A DNA stretch of 64,000 nt. Origin: Acanthaster planci. Lineage: Eukaryota > Echinodermata > Asteroidea > Valvatida > Acanthasteridae. Each line of letters opens with the position of its first letter. The first letter of the stretch is position 1. Made by a program: the position numbers and the translations under genes. The notes under the pieces are model-generated. The model made no database searches and was not told where the DNA came from. It saw only the letters and a list, made by a program, of their open reading frames with translations. Shown here piece by piece: positions 1 to 12,900 of the stretch. The stretch lies in assembly GCF_001949145.1 (NCBI RefSeq), contig NW_019091378.1, positions 36,978 to 100,977 on the forward strand, written 5' to 3'.

Positions 1-710
1 ATGCAGAAATCAATCCTGATAGAGCAATCATCACCTACATTGTAGTACAAAAAGAGAAATAACAGCCATATCTTCTATTATTGTGTACAAAGGACAGCTT
101 GTGTGCTAAGCAGACAGCATCATTCACTGTGCACTTGTAGAAGTTTGTGATGGAACCCGACAATGCAACCTGATACAGGCATTATACAAAAAATGAAAGC
201 CATTAAGCAGGGCTACTGCAGTTGTGTGGTTTGAGCAAGGCATCAAAACTACACCACTTACGCAAGAATGTAGGAAGAGTTATAGTATGTGGTAACTTCT
301 ACTTCAGGGATCAGCATTGAACTTTTCCATGGATTTGCGTTATTGTGATCTTTGCCGATCGAGTCTTTCTAACTTAAGGCAAAAACCTCTCAGCAAGCTT
401 TTCTCAAACTCTGAAGGGTACCATCCCCTAAAAAGTTCAGACATCAATCACAAAATAACATAATCTCTTCCCTTTTTTCAGTAAACAATTCACACCACAC
501 GATGTGTAAAATATGCAAGGTTGCCTGTGCCAATAGCGCGGGGAATGTTTCAACGTATCACAGCAAATGACCACCAAGGATTCCCATTTCTAAGGTCCAA
601 GGCAGTTGTGATATCTTATCATTTCAAAGAGTCAGTGTTCGGGCAAAACAAATAACACACCATGCCTGGAACGAGTTGGCAAGTGGTTCATCCATCTTTT
701 ATCCCAGTAC
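1..710. other. Left-edge interval, apparently intron
   Basis: No EGF, CCP or pentraxin exon could be recognised on either strand here. It is best read as the intron following exon 34. Confidence 0.5.
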
Positions 711-920
711 CTTGGTATCCTGCCGCACAGGTGCAGCTGAACCCATTAAGTTCATCCACGCAGGTCCCTCCATTGAAACAAGAATCTTGTTGGCAGTCAA
801 TCACATCAGTCTGACAGTGTTCTCCAGTCAGACCTGCTGGGCATTCACAGCGGAAGGACTCTAGTTGCTCCATGCAGGTTCCGCCATTCAGACAGGAAGT
901 AGCAGAGCAGAAGGTTTGTA
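711..920 (-). CDS. SVEP1-like exon 34: two EGF domains
   Basis: A 210-bp phase 1-1 exon with two EGF modules: FCSATSCLNGGTC through CPAGLTGEHC, then DVIDCQQDSCFNGGTC through CTCAAGYQG. The second has the Asp...Cys-Val-Asp...Phe pattern that hints at calcium binding. Its third disulfide loop must continue in an exon left of the window. Confidence 0.86.
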
Positions 921-3900
921 CTGAGGAGGTGGACAATTTTGGTGCAATAACCTTGTTTTTTTTCTTAAGATAATATCTAATTTAACAATGTATGACCAGT
1001 AAATGATCTTACAAATGTGAAACACTTATTTGTTTTTTAAAATGCCTAAATGAATCCCTACCTGAAGATATCACTGCACCACCTACAAGTTCACAAATTT
1101 AGTGTCACTGCAAAAAATGGAACTTCCATTCATCAATGAAATGGACCTTCCATTTCTGAGCTGCAGCCATGCCATGTGCTTGGATGAATAATTTCAATGG
1201 CACGTACTCACCAATCCACCAGTCAGACGAAATGAATTTATTCTGCTATAACTACAGAGGAAACTATTGTTTATTTTGGCAAATTTCATTTCAAAGGTTG
1301 TTTCACCAAAAAAGCATTTCATCTCCTTAGGAAAACTGCATAAAGTGTAATCCTCTTCACGTCGAATGTACATCAAATGGAGACTCATTTCATACTCCTT
1401 TCATTCCAGTATTTAGTTCTCCAAAACAGACCTCATTTTGGCAACTTCAGATAAACTCAAACTTGATCCCTGTATGGTTTCTTTTTCCGAGTGCAACCCG
1501 GGAAGTCTAGTGTGACTTACTGGAGCACATGCTGAGATTTGTGGCTCCCGTGACCTGCGTTATGTGTCGATCAGGGCATGGCTGACATGAACTCTGACCT
1601 TGCTCAGGCTGGTAGCTATGGTATGGGCAGGGAGTGCATGGCTGTACGCCAGACGCAGAGAATGACCCGGCAGGACACAAATCTGTCAGAACAAAGTATA
1701 CGAGTTAAATACCTTCCACAATCTGTTAACAGAAGCTGTTACTTCAGTGTGCTAAATAATCTCCTTTCACAATCCTGAGTTTTATTAGTTCTGCTTATTT
1801 ATAATACTTTCATTTATCATGGTCATTTTGTGGTCTGTGATTACTTCCTTACTTTCACACTACAGATACATGTATTTCTGCGTATCATCTCTCATCCCTG
1901 GATAGCAAAAACTGTGTACTGAGGTTGCATTCATGTAAACATTTAAGTTTAATCCGTGCTGAAATGTTACAAAATAAATTTACAAATGGGTCATTTGGGA
2001 GACATTTCGTGGTAAATTTTTCAGCGTTAGGGAGACATTGGCTTTTAGGGAGACATTTCAGTGTCTCCCTATTTTCAAACTACCAGAAGGAGGCCGAATT
2101 TTACTGCCCATATTTTGAGAGATGATAGTTTAGGGCCTAAAATGAAAACAGACATAGTTTGGTTCAGATCAGATTGGGGAATATTGAATTATGGGACAAT
2201 AAAGTTGGAAAAAAATTGTGCCCACTCTTACTGGAATGTCTCCCTAATGACCCATCAGCGGTAATCATAAGTACACTAATGATCATGCAACACTAACCTG
2301 AACAGTCCTCTATGTCCGTGGATCCAATGCTGGCTGTAGACTGACCGACTGGACATGGGAGACAGGACAGCGACCTAGCCTCAGACTGGTAGGATCCTTT
2401 CTCACACTTGGAACATGGCTCGAGACCGGTGTCAGAAAAGTGACCACTGGGACAAATGCCTGTGTTTATGGTAACACATGTATATATTAATTTGCGAGTG
2501 TTTCTTGACCTACAGTCATGGGTGCTGATATGTGTCCTCCAGTCATAATGAACATGTCAAGACCCCTTATATTGCATGTCTATATGTACTTCAACATAAC
2601 ACTGTTTTCTCTTTAATTTCACTGTCAGCAAATCCTAACTGAGATGCAAAGAGTGCAGAATTCCTGAAGCAAGCAGAAAAAGTTTGTTATCACTGGCAAG
2701 GACAGGTAACTTTCTTCAAAATAAACCAGAACTTGTTTACACCAAGACAAAAACACAGAAAATGACAATAATCATGATTGCAGTTTCGTTAACATAAATC
2801 ACAACAAACTGTCAGCAGAAATGGCAATGGCAAGCTGTCTTTAAAAATAATTACTACCCTAGAACATGCCTTCAAATGCATACATCCACTGACATGTACA
2901 AATCTGCCATGTAGTTACAGCATCTGAAGTAAAAAGCTTCAACAATGAGATATTCAGGTTGAATTAACAGACGAAACAATTTTCTACATCTTGGCTTCTT
3001 CTCTGTCACAGACTCCATCTTTTGACATTGATGAAGGCCGTTATATTCAAACTAAATAAAAAAATCTTCCAGTTTTGAGTTGAAAGCTTGTACTGCTTGA
3101 TACCATTCCGACTGCACATACATATATACAGATCCTGTACCTTGATTGGCCGGGAGCTAGTCACATGGTATTCACCATTTTGGCTCTCCTGCTGAGGACA
3201 GCCAATGAACTATACCCAGAGTGATCAAAGCACTATGACCGTAGCAATCACAGAACTATACTCCTAACAACTGATACTGTGTGCAAATGCGAACGGGTGT
3301 GTGTTTAACATGTATTCCCTGAGCTGCGTGGAAACATACTGTGAGGAGGTAGTTTGGAGAAGCGCCACTGAATTTCGGACAAATTTTGTACCCAAATAGA
3401 AGTACATTTAAATTGCATTTAGATTCATAATCATCATTCATCACTTAAAGGAAGTAAACTCTATGGCACAAATATTGACTACTTTATCTAGTGTTGAAGT
3501 AAAACTAGCCTCCCAAAGTGATCCATGGAGCATTCTACATTCCTCAGCTCTACCTTGAGAGAGAAAAAAAGAATGTTCTGTGGTTAACCTTGGAAAGCTT
3601 CATGTAGTTTGTCTGGGAAACCATTTTCACTACAAAACTTGAAGCAGTCAGTAGTTTGGCCTCTGTGTTCCACAGTCTTACGGTGAATAGTGGTATTCAT
3701 GACAGCTCTTGCTTGAGGAATGGACCCTCCCTACTTTTGCACTCACCCAGGCAGTCTGTCAGATTGGCGGACCCAACGCCAACAGTCGACGTTCCTACAG
3801 GACAGAACTTACAGGTGAACTGGGGCTCCAGATCTTCATCTTGATACCGACCAATAAGACACTCCTCACAGGTCAGAGTGTCATTGTTGAAAAACTGACC

Positions 3901-6900
3901 GGCTGGACAGCCAACTGGCTCAGTAAAATCGGGTCGAAAAAAAAAACAATACAGAGCTGTTTTAATAAACATATTTTTGAAGTTTTCTGGGTGATTCTAA
4001 CTCTGTCCCTGTAGTATTTCCAAGTCAACCTGCTCAGAACTCGGCTACATGTAGTATGGCATTACATGTACAGGCAGTACAGCTTATTGTCTTGAACTTG
4101 AATTCTCAATTCTGATTGGTCTGTCCATGGCAACAAACAGTGTGATAACTGTATTGCATGGTTCATATCAAACCCTGTGTAATGCATTATTGAAACTCAA
4201 TGAATTGCACTTTTTTTACACTAACAGCAAATGCACATCTGCAAAAATTACTGTAAATTCACAGATTGCACACATGTCAAGTCTGCTTGAAGATAAATTT
4301 GTTATCACGAGCATGCTCATAGAACCCGGAATAATGTAGTGTGTCTGTGTCCCATATACCATCCCACCTTTGGCCTTGCGGTATACAGTACAGACGTACT
4401 ACATTATTCTGTGTTCTACTCGCGCCCGTGTGATAACTAAATAAAATTACTAATACGCTTCTTAAATGATCAAACACACCACATAGGGAAATTGACCAGG
4501 TGCCTACATGTACATAGTAACACGAATACGGAAACTGACTACAGCAAGATTTGAACCTGCAAGTTTCAAAGAGCCATGTCAGTGCTCCACCAACTGAGCT
4601 ACCCAGCCCTGTACAGATCGTTTCTGCTCGGTGTTGATGTCTCTGTTTAACAACGCTAGTCAGAAGCCATTATACCCCTTTGTAACCAGGGATCATGCCA
4701 CCAAAGTCACAGTGTCAACAACATTGGTGATGTTGCAAACATTGAAAGTGGTGAAATGGGTTCAAGCAAAGAGAATTTTGCTTTTCACATATAAATCTTC
4801 AAACAAACCACATAAAGGAATTGACTAGGTACCTGCAAAAAGCCAGTTCAATTACTCCATTGGATATGACACTGAAGTGACTACTCACACTGACTTAACA
4901 ATGCCCACCTAGCTGGTTACTCCCACAAAACAATGGAAAAAACACGGTGGCTTGGTGGAATGTCGTCAAGGAAAGTTGATGCAGTTGTCAAAAGTTACAA
5001 AAAATACTTGAGTGTGACGACAAATTCATTTCATAACTTCAACTGGTGTATGACCTCTATCTTCACCCAGTAAGGAACTTTGAGAAACTCAAAGTCATTT
5101 GTTTACTACCAAAGATCTACACCTGTGGCATAAGCACAAGGAAGCGCTCGAAAAGGAATCAAGTACAGTAATGGTAATTGTGAGGGGAGTTTGGAGGTCG
5201 CAGGTTCGAATCCCATTAAAGCCAATGTCATGGTTCATTTCTTTACACATTTATTGAGCACTGCAAGAATTAATGTGAGGTGTAGAGTATTAGGAAATAT
5301 CTGTGAAATTTAGGTTGGCTGAAGAATTCAGTGACGGACATACCACAGGTCATGCTGTCCCTTAAAAAGCTGTAGGTTTCCATGTATCCCGGGGGACAGG
5401 ATGGAGCTGGTTCATTGGGAACAAACAGAGGTAGTGGGTCTATCTCCATGCCGTCCACAGCAAGCCCCAACATGCCGCCGTCTGCCATGGCTTGTACATC
5501 ATCGACTGCCAAATACAATCCATCATAGCCATTCCAGCATTCATTGTCAAAACTGTCCTCTGACATGTTGGAATTGGAGGGCAGCATGTAATTCATGCTG
5601 AACGAAATCCGGAAGGAGTGCGACATTGTTGACCGTCGACTGCGGGTCTGATCTCTGTTGGGTTTCGGCCTTGGGGTGGAGAACCAGTGGCGTTGGCTGT
5701 CGTGACTATTCTGCGGCGGCCTCCTTTTTGAATGCATGTTGGAAAGCCACTTCTGGGCATGCTCAGAAAGCTTGTCTGCCACTGCAAGCTCTTGGGTGCT
5801 GACGTTCAGCTGGTCCAGCCCGAAAAAGCCGAAGTCCAGCGCTGAATCCTGCAAGGCGCTGACATCACGTCGAAAGATCCCACCCCCACCACTTCTGGGT
5901 CCACAGGTGACCTCCACATTGCCAACGTGGCACTCGGCAGAATAAGCAGTGCAGATCTCATGGAAGTAGCTCTCATTGACCAATATGGAGATGAATTGCT
6001 CTTTGATCTGGGCTTGTGTGTCGGGTGACGAACAATCACCACTGTAGTAATGCAGATCAGACAGCACATACATATGTCCTGGTCGCACTCTCCCTGCAAG
6101 GAAAAGACATCTTTTAGTTTGATTCATGTGACACTGTAGCCAACTTTATCTTTAACATACAGCATCTATGAATGTCATCAGGGGAGTCCGGTTTACACAT
6201 TGTTTACTTTTCTACTGTTTTTGTCTCTGTCATTCCAAATTCCCAATGATTCTAAACAGCTTCCAAACCATATTTTGTTAATTGCCTGGGGTTGTTTTTG
6301 ATTTTTTTTAGGGGGGGGGAGGCTGGGAGGGGTAACTGAGTCCATAACCCAAGATCTTCCTGATTATTATCTGGTTGTTTGGGGGTGTAAAATAGATTTG
6401 CCACTTTTCCAGGTTATAAAAAGATAGCCGGTGAAAGGCCTTGAAAAAAGAACTGGTCAAGAGTTTAAATCAGGGAGTCAACACTTACCAAGAAAGTGCA
6501 TATATTAGTAGTGTGTTTTGAATGTTAACAGCCAATAAGCATACATGTACCTTTTAAAAGCTGAAGATGAAACCTACATTCTGTCTGTTTTAAATCTTCT
6601 TGTGAAGAGCTTATTTTGAACTCAGGGCCAGAAGAGGGGGAGGGGTCACATATAAAATCCACAAGAAGAAACGTATCATTTTGGTGTAGCTGGCCGGTGA
6701 CTGTGTCAACTTTGCTTCACTGCTATGTTTTTCCAAACGCCGTTTAGTGTCTCTCTTTTGCCCAGTGTTAACTTGTCCTGTTGCACCAAGTAATCAATTT
6801 GAGTTTCTGTAGGAAGTCAACTTTTGCTTTTAATGCACACGGTAGACCATGTAGACTGCAGTCAATTCTATTCGATCATTCAGCACTCTCCCTCCAAGCA

Positions 6901-9900
6901 TCTCAGCTCATGTCCCACGAGTAATCTGTTGTAATCTTTGGAATCACGCAAAGACATTTTGAATACATTGGCAAAGTTCATATTTCACCTCATCAAAGGT
7001 TTGCTGTTGGGATTTTTCACCCTTTCTCACACACTGGCCTGTGCATAGGGCACAATGGAAAAAGTTGATACTTTGGGCCTGTAATTCTCCTTGAAAAATG
7101 ACCGTGTTGAAAAAAACGGCATGTCTGATTTTCATTAAAGTGGTGCAAAATAACTGCGAAGCTTAAAAACTCTTGAATGCCCAGCATAAAATTGAAAAGT
7201 ACAATTTCCCCTCCCCAGCTCTTTTGGGGTTAAAAGTAGCAATAATTTGATTCCAACCTTGCATCAGTAGGATAACATTCTTTCCTAGGTGCAGAGAATG
7301 ACAAGGACTGACTAGCTTCACAAGAACAACTCAACGCACACTTAATAGGCAAAATCTAACTCACGAGCACAGCGTGGGAACCTCTGAACTGGTGCCCACC
7401 GCCCAGTGGAACCACAGACTAGGAATGTATGGCTGGGGTTGGTTGTTGGAGGCACGTCGTAATTTGCATTACAAAACATGGCACAGTGGAGTCCGAAGGC
7501 CCACTCATCACAACCCTTGGCTCCATTTCTGGGTGGGTCCAGAGGACTACAAGGACGGGCTGCCAAGAAAAAAAAGATTAAAAGAGATTTAATTTTTCAC
7601 AGAGGGAGTCCACATCAAAGCATGGTTGAACTTCTAAAAATAAAGATGAGCAGAACGGGGCAGAACAAAGCCTTTTTGAGAGGGAGCTCTTCAAGTGTAG
7701 AAGCAATGGATTTTTCTTGCACACAATTTTTCTGCAAGTTTTATCCTCTTCTTAACTGCAAGCAAAATATTTACCATCAATTTGAAAAGGGCAATTTTTA
7801 AAAACATTAAAAATGTCCCATGCTTTTCTGGACCACTGAGGGGGCTGTTGTTGTGATGTCATCTAAGGAAGACCTAGTTCAATGTTTCTGTTAAAATTGT
7901 GTCCTCAAAATTATTTCACTGAAAACATTTACGAGAAAGGGTTGCATGCTTGCTTAATTACTTACTACTGTAATACACAATGAATCACCAAAGGAAAGCA
8001 CATTGAGGCCAGCAAATCTAAGACCTTCAGCAATTTTTTGTGCACAAACCAATGCAACACTGAAATTCTCTTCCTGGGATGGCCTCACAGTTTTACTCAT
8101 GAATATGGAAATTCTCAGCAGCCTAAGCGCCAAAAAGACAGCACAACACCCTTTAAATTAGTGAAACTCAAATTGAAAATGGAATTGAGACACAACGGTG
8201 CATTTTGAAGGTCTGTATTAAAAAATTGCATTGCAGCTACCCTGTAAGAAAAGCAAATGATGTCTCTGAGGGCAATTTTACTCTAATGTTGCAAGAAAAT
8301 ATTCTGCATCTAACACGTACACAGAAAAAAGTATGACTAACAAAGCATTATGTGAAGCATCAAAATTCACAGGCACAAATCCAACTTATCAAAAATTATA
8401 ACGTATGAATGTACATGTAAGTTATCTGGTCTCAGAAGCACCTCCTCGACCCACAAAAAAAAAGAAAATTTGATGAGGCACAATAATGAAATGAAGTCAA
8501 CTTAATATGGGACTCAAACCCAGAAACCACAAGGTACGTACGCCCCAACCATCTGTGAGCATGTTATTTGTAGCTCTTGCAGAGCAAGAAAGGACCATGT
8601 ATGTAGGTACCTCCTTGAATCATCCACTTCAAAATCACTGGCTGCTGAAGCCTGCAAGCCAGTGTAAAAAAGACATTTTTTTCTCACACATAACCATTTC
8701 TCGTACTATAAATCTGCAAGGAATCTATAACATGCTACTTCAGCACACTGTGAACCCCGAGCTCAAGAGACCAAAGTAATGACGCAATTTTCGTAGCAAT
8801 GGAGGCTCCTTTGGTCGGAACTGCATTTCACTGGTTCACAAACGACTATGAACATTAAAAGCAAGCATTACAGTTGCATCGCTACCAACAATATGAACGC
8901 TCCTCACTAACATGGCTCTTTTAAACTGATGAGAAGGTGCTTCTACTCAAGACAGATAGACTAAGTACTCCAGCTATGCTTTTGTTAGAGTCTCATAACG
9001 GAAAAGGGGGACTACTCACGTGCGACTGTGACGATAAACTGGCACATTGTGGTCTTGCTGTTGTCCAGGTTAGTTGCACTGCACTGGATGTTGTGACTTC
9101 CCCATGGGAAGGACGATCCACTTTGGTGACTGCAACTGATGTCCAGTTCATCACCGGTCAGCTCTCGGAAAACAGGCTGCAAATGCATCCCCAAAAGAGA
9201 ATAAAAATGTTCAAGTTTGATTCAATCAAGACTCAAGACTGACTTCAACATCTGAAAAAAAACAATTGCCAAATTTGTAACATACCAACGTGTTACAAAG
9301 CAACTTTTTTAATTTGTAAAAGGCAAACAATTTTTAAACACTGTGCTTGGTCCTCTTGCACTATTGAAGTAAAATTTTGCCAATTATGGACAAATGTGGC
9401 AGCCATGGTATCTACCACTGGCCATTTCTAGTGGCCCTGATTTTCTATGGAGCCACTGTTCCATGACAGTCTCTCCATTACAAAACCAAATTTGCTACTT
9501 GCCGCCTTTAACCACTTGCTGCCGGGGAACCCCGTTTTGACCACCATGGGTTTATATGCAGAGCCAGGGTGCCTGAAATGGGATAAAAGAGCTGGTCCGT
9601 GTAACAAAAGACCATACTCAGAACAAAAGACCTTGCCATCGTTTTTCGGTCTGCATTTTTCCATGGTAATCCGTCACTGTTTTTGAACAGTATACCACTG
9701 TTTTGGGCACAGCGCACCCACAGATTAGCACCACGGACAGAAGTGCTCTAGGGCCCCACTGATGAGTGACACAGCACCGCTGCATGCTAATCTAGCCGTG
9801 TTTGTAAAGACACCAATCGCATTCACTGGGGACAAAGGAAACGCAACACCTCACAATTCTGGGCTCTCTTTACAGGGCAGTAGGCCTGGCTGAAATACTC

Positions 9901-12900
9901 GGGAGTCAATGAAGGTTACCTGTCAGCTTAGAGTAGCCACCAAACAGTCATTCATGCAGGTGTAAACGTCCATTAAATGAAATGATGAATTTTTGAAGAA
10001 TTTTGAAGACTGAAAATCTTGAAAATCTCCCGTATGTGTGCACTGCATTTTTAAAAGCACCCGGCAGCAAGTGGTTATAGGGAGCCCCTGCAAAATCCAT
10101 TGCAACGTCGCTGAATTCATCTGTAAGTAGGGGCACTCAAGCCTTCACTGGCGTAAGGAGTACCATACCTTCTTCATATTAGGATTTCAAGCTAAACTGT
10201 CACTAGTCCGTTCATCATCATCATCTAACAGTTGCTATTTTCACTGTTTACCAGTCGTGCCCATGAAGATCAGAGCACAACTCAAAAATGCCACTGTGCT
10301 GAATTTATCCCAGGGTACAATGAAGTGGGACTGTCACACGGGTGAAGAAGTACACACATGCAAGAATCGCCCCAGCTATGCTTCAGGCAGACAACACGTG
10401 AACAGATGGCGGCACACATGTACCCTGCCTTTCCCTTAATTTTTAATGGCAACTGAATATGTCTGAGGTATGGTAAGACAAATATGACATGGTTTATTTA
10501 GTTTAGCTCCCCTCGGTATTGGAAGTTGACAAACTAGTTTCAACTTCCAGTACCGAGGAAATTTAGCTAAACTCATCTATCCACCCTAAAACTATATTTT
10601 ATTTGTATCCCATACATGTACGTGTAACTAAGGTGTATAACATACATGTACCTTCTGTGTTAATAATGCGAAACATTTGTAATACCGAAAACTCCTTTGA
10701 TTCATTTAGTTTAATTTCCTAGTATTCGTTCACACATATTTTTGTTTTTTCAATTCAATTCATTTAACATTTATTTCGATAGTGCAAATGTAACAATCAG
10801 GTTATATGAATGTGTACAAATTAATCAAGGATATACAAGAAAACAAATAAATACGATAATAACTAAGATGACATTATGCACGACAGAGGCATAATCAAAA
10901 GCCGGGGGGCCATATACTTTTTGTTCATTCAAATCCACTAGTGGGTCTCATTAGTGGCCCACAGACTAATGTTCAGTTTCTGCACAAGATGTCAGAGGTT
11001 AAACAGAGTGAGGTAACAAAGCAGTCACTGTCTTTTTCAATTCAATCTTGAATCTCAGACAAAGTTCTTACCTCTTGCCAAGTCACAGTGGTAAGTCTCC
11101 CATTGGCTGTAATGTTCTCATTTGGAGGGCAAAACTCAAGGACTGGTGAGAGGTTATCTGTGGAACGAGAGAACAGAAGGAGCTGGCAAAAAAAAGAGCG
11201 CGTCATATGAAATTGTCCCCCAATGAGGACTTGAACTGTATTGTGAATGGAATCAATGTGACTGGCTGCTCAGTGGAGGCACATCCAACGAAGACGGTCA
11301 TGAAAAGGTTATGTTCCCATCATCACAGCATTTCAATTTTGGGTTGTGGAGGGGCACATGAGTTTCATATACAAATAAATAATGATAACAAACAATAAAT
11401 GACGACATGAAGTGTGCAACATGTCGCCGTTGATGAAAAGAATGTTGCAAAGTACAGGAGGGCTTGGTTTTTAGTAGGTGCACAGAGCAAATCTACTCTA
11501 GAAGTACATGTTCCTCATTACTAAAAGAAAGACACAAGGGGGGAATTTCCAACGTCTACACACAGCACCTACAAGGACACGATACATTTCAGCAGAAATG
11601 TGCTCGTACTAACTCATGCCAAATGGGTATACACATAAGCGGTGTGGTCCACCAAAGGGGCATCTTCCACATGTACAAGCATGCCATCTGTTACACCTGC
11701 ATAAAACGGACGCTTTTGCTGAGGTGCACTCGCTGCTCTAGTTACTCGCACTCGGAGTGAGCATTCCGCCTTTCAGCCACTGACTCACGCTAGATCATTT
11801 AACGACTGTTCACTGCAGTGAAAAACAGCCAATTTTAGGAAACATGCCATCACTTTGCCCCGGGGCACTCGCATGAAGAGATATTTCCTACAGCAGGCCC
11901 TGCATAGTGATCCAGTTCAACAAACAGCCCGCCTCTATAGACTTGTCTGACAGTGTGTGTGTGATTTTGTTTCTGCATTCAATTGGGGACCCTGAACAAT
12001 AGAGGACAATAAGGTCCCCGATTGACAGAGGGTCCTTGATTGACAACTGTGTACAAAACATATGGGTGGTCTTCTAAAAAAGTTAGGGTACAAACAAAAG
12101 AGGAACAATAGGGGGTCCCCAGTTGCAGGCAAGTACACACTTGGGTGTGTGTACAAAGCAAATTGAGGAAGTAGCATTTATGTAACACATCCACTGGCAG
12201 TGACTTGAGGCAGACATGACAGTTAATCTGTCAGCTGTCCATGTGTATGCTGACTGCCAGATTGTGTTAACATGTACTCCTGCGTTAACTGGTTAAGAAC
12301 AGTGAAAATACAGCATCCAAGACAACTAAACATGCAAAAAAAACATCTGATCCCACCTTGAATGCTGACACTGAAATTGCACGACACACTGTTCCCTCCA
12401 GGGTCTGTGAAGACGTATGACACGTCGGTGTCCCGTGTGAAATTGTACGGGGAATCAATGTCCGGAGGAGTCTTGATCAATGTCAGTGGGGCTCCTGAGT
12501 TGTCGACGGCCATGGGTACATCGAAGGACAGCACAACACCTAGGGACTGGCCGGACATGGAACCAGACAGGAAGCCTGGGCAGACACGCAGGGTTGGTGG
12601 CATGTTGTCTAAAAAAATAATCAAGATAAGAAAAGTCTCCCCATAAAGCAAAGTGTGGTGACTATTGGTGCTCGACACTCTGCCAGCCAACATGAATTAC
12701 AAAGCACAGGAGAAAAAACTATTAGACTACAAAGAGAAAGATCATCATTGCAAAGTATCAGTTAAGTATGCTTTGATCGATTAGGTCAACTACATGTCAT
12801 GGTTTTCAGACCTCTGCGGGTCAGTCACAAGTCTCTCATGGGTAACAGGGAATGAACACTGACCACAGAATGCCTTTGTAATGGTTTATTTGATTAGTTT

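Noticed and set aside
4537-4610. A tRNA gene
   Set aside because: A-box and B-box are present but the acceptor ends do not pair and no anticodon arm forms, so it is a SINE relic.
9513-10078. Inverted copies of CCCGGCAGCAAGTGGTTA as transposon ends
   Set aside because: The 18-bp match is exact, but the flanks outside it do not align, so it cannot be called an element with confidence.
10690-10860. Retroelement tail
   Set aside because: A/T-rich sequence with TTTATTTCG only; no coding remnant or clear boundary.
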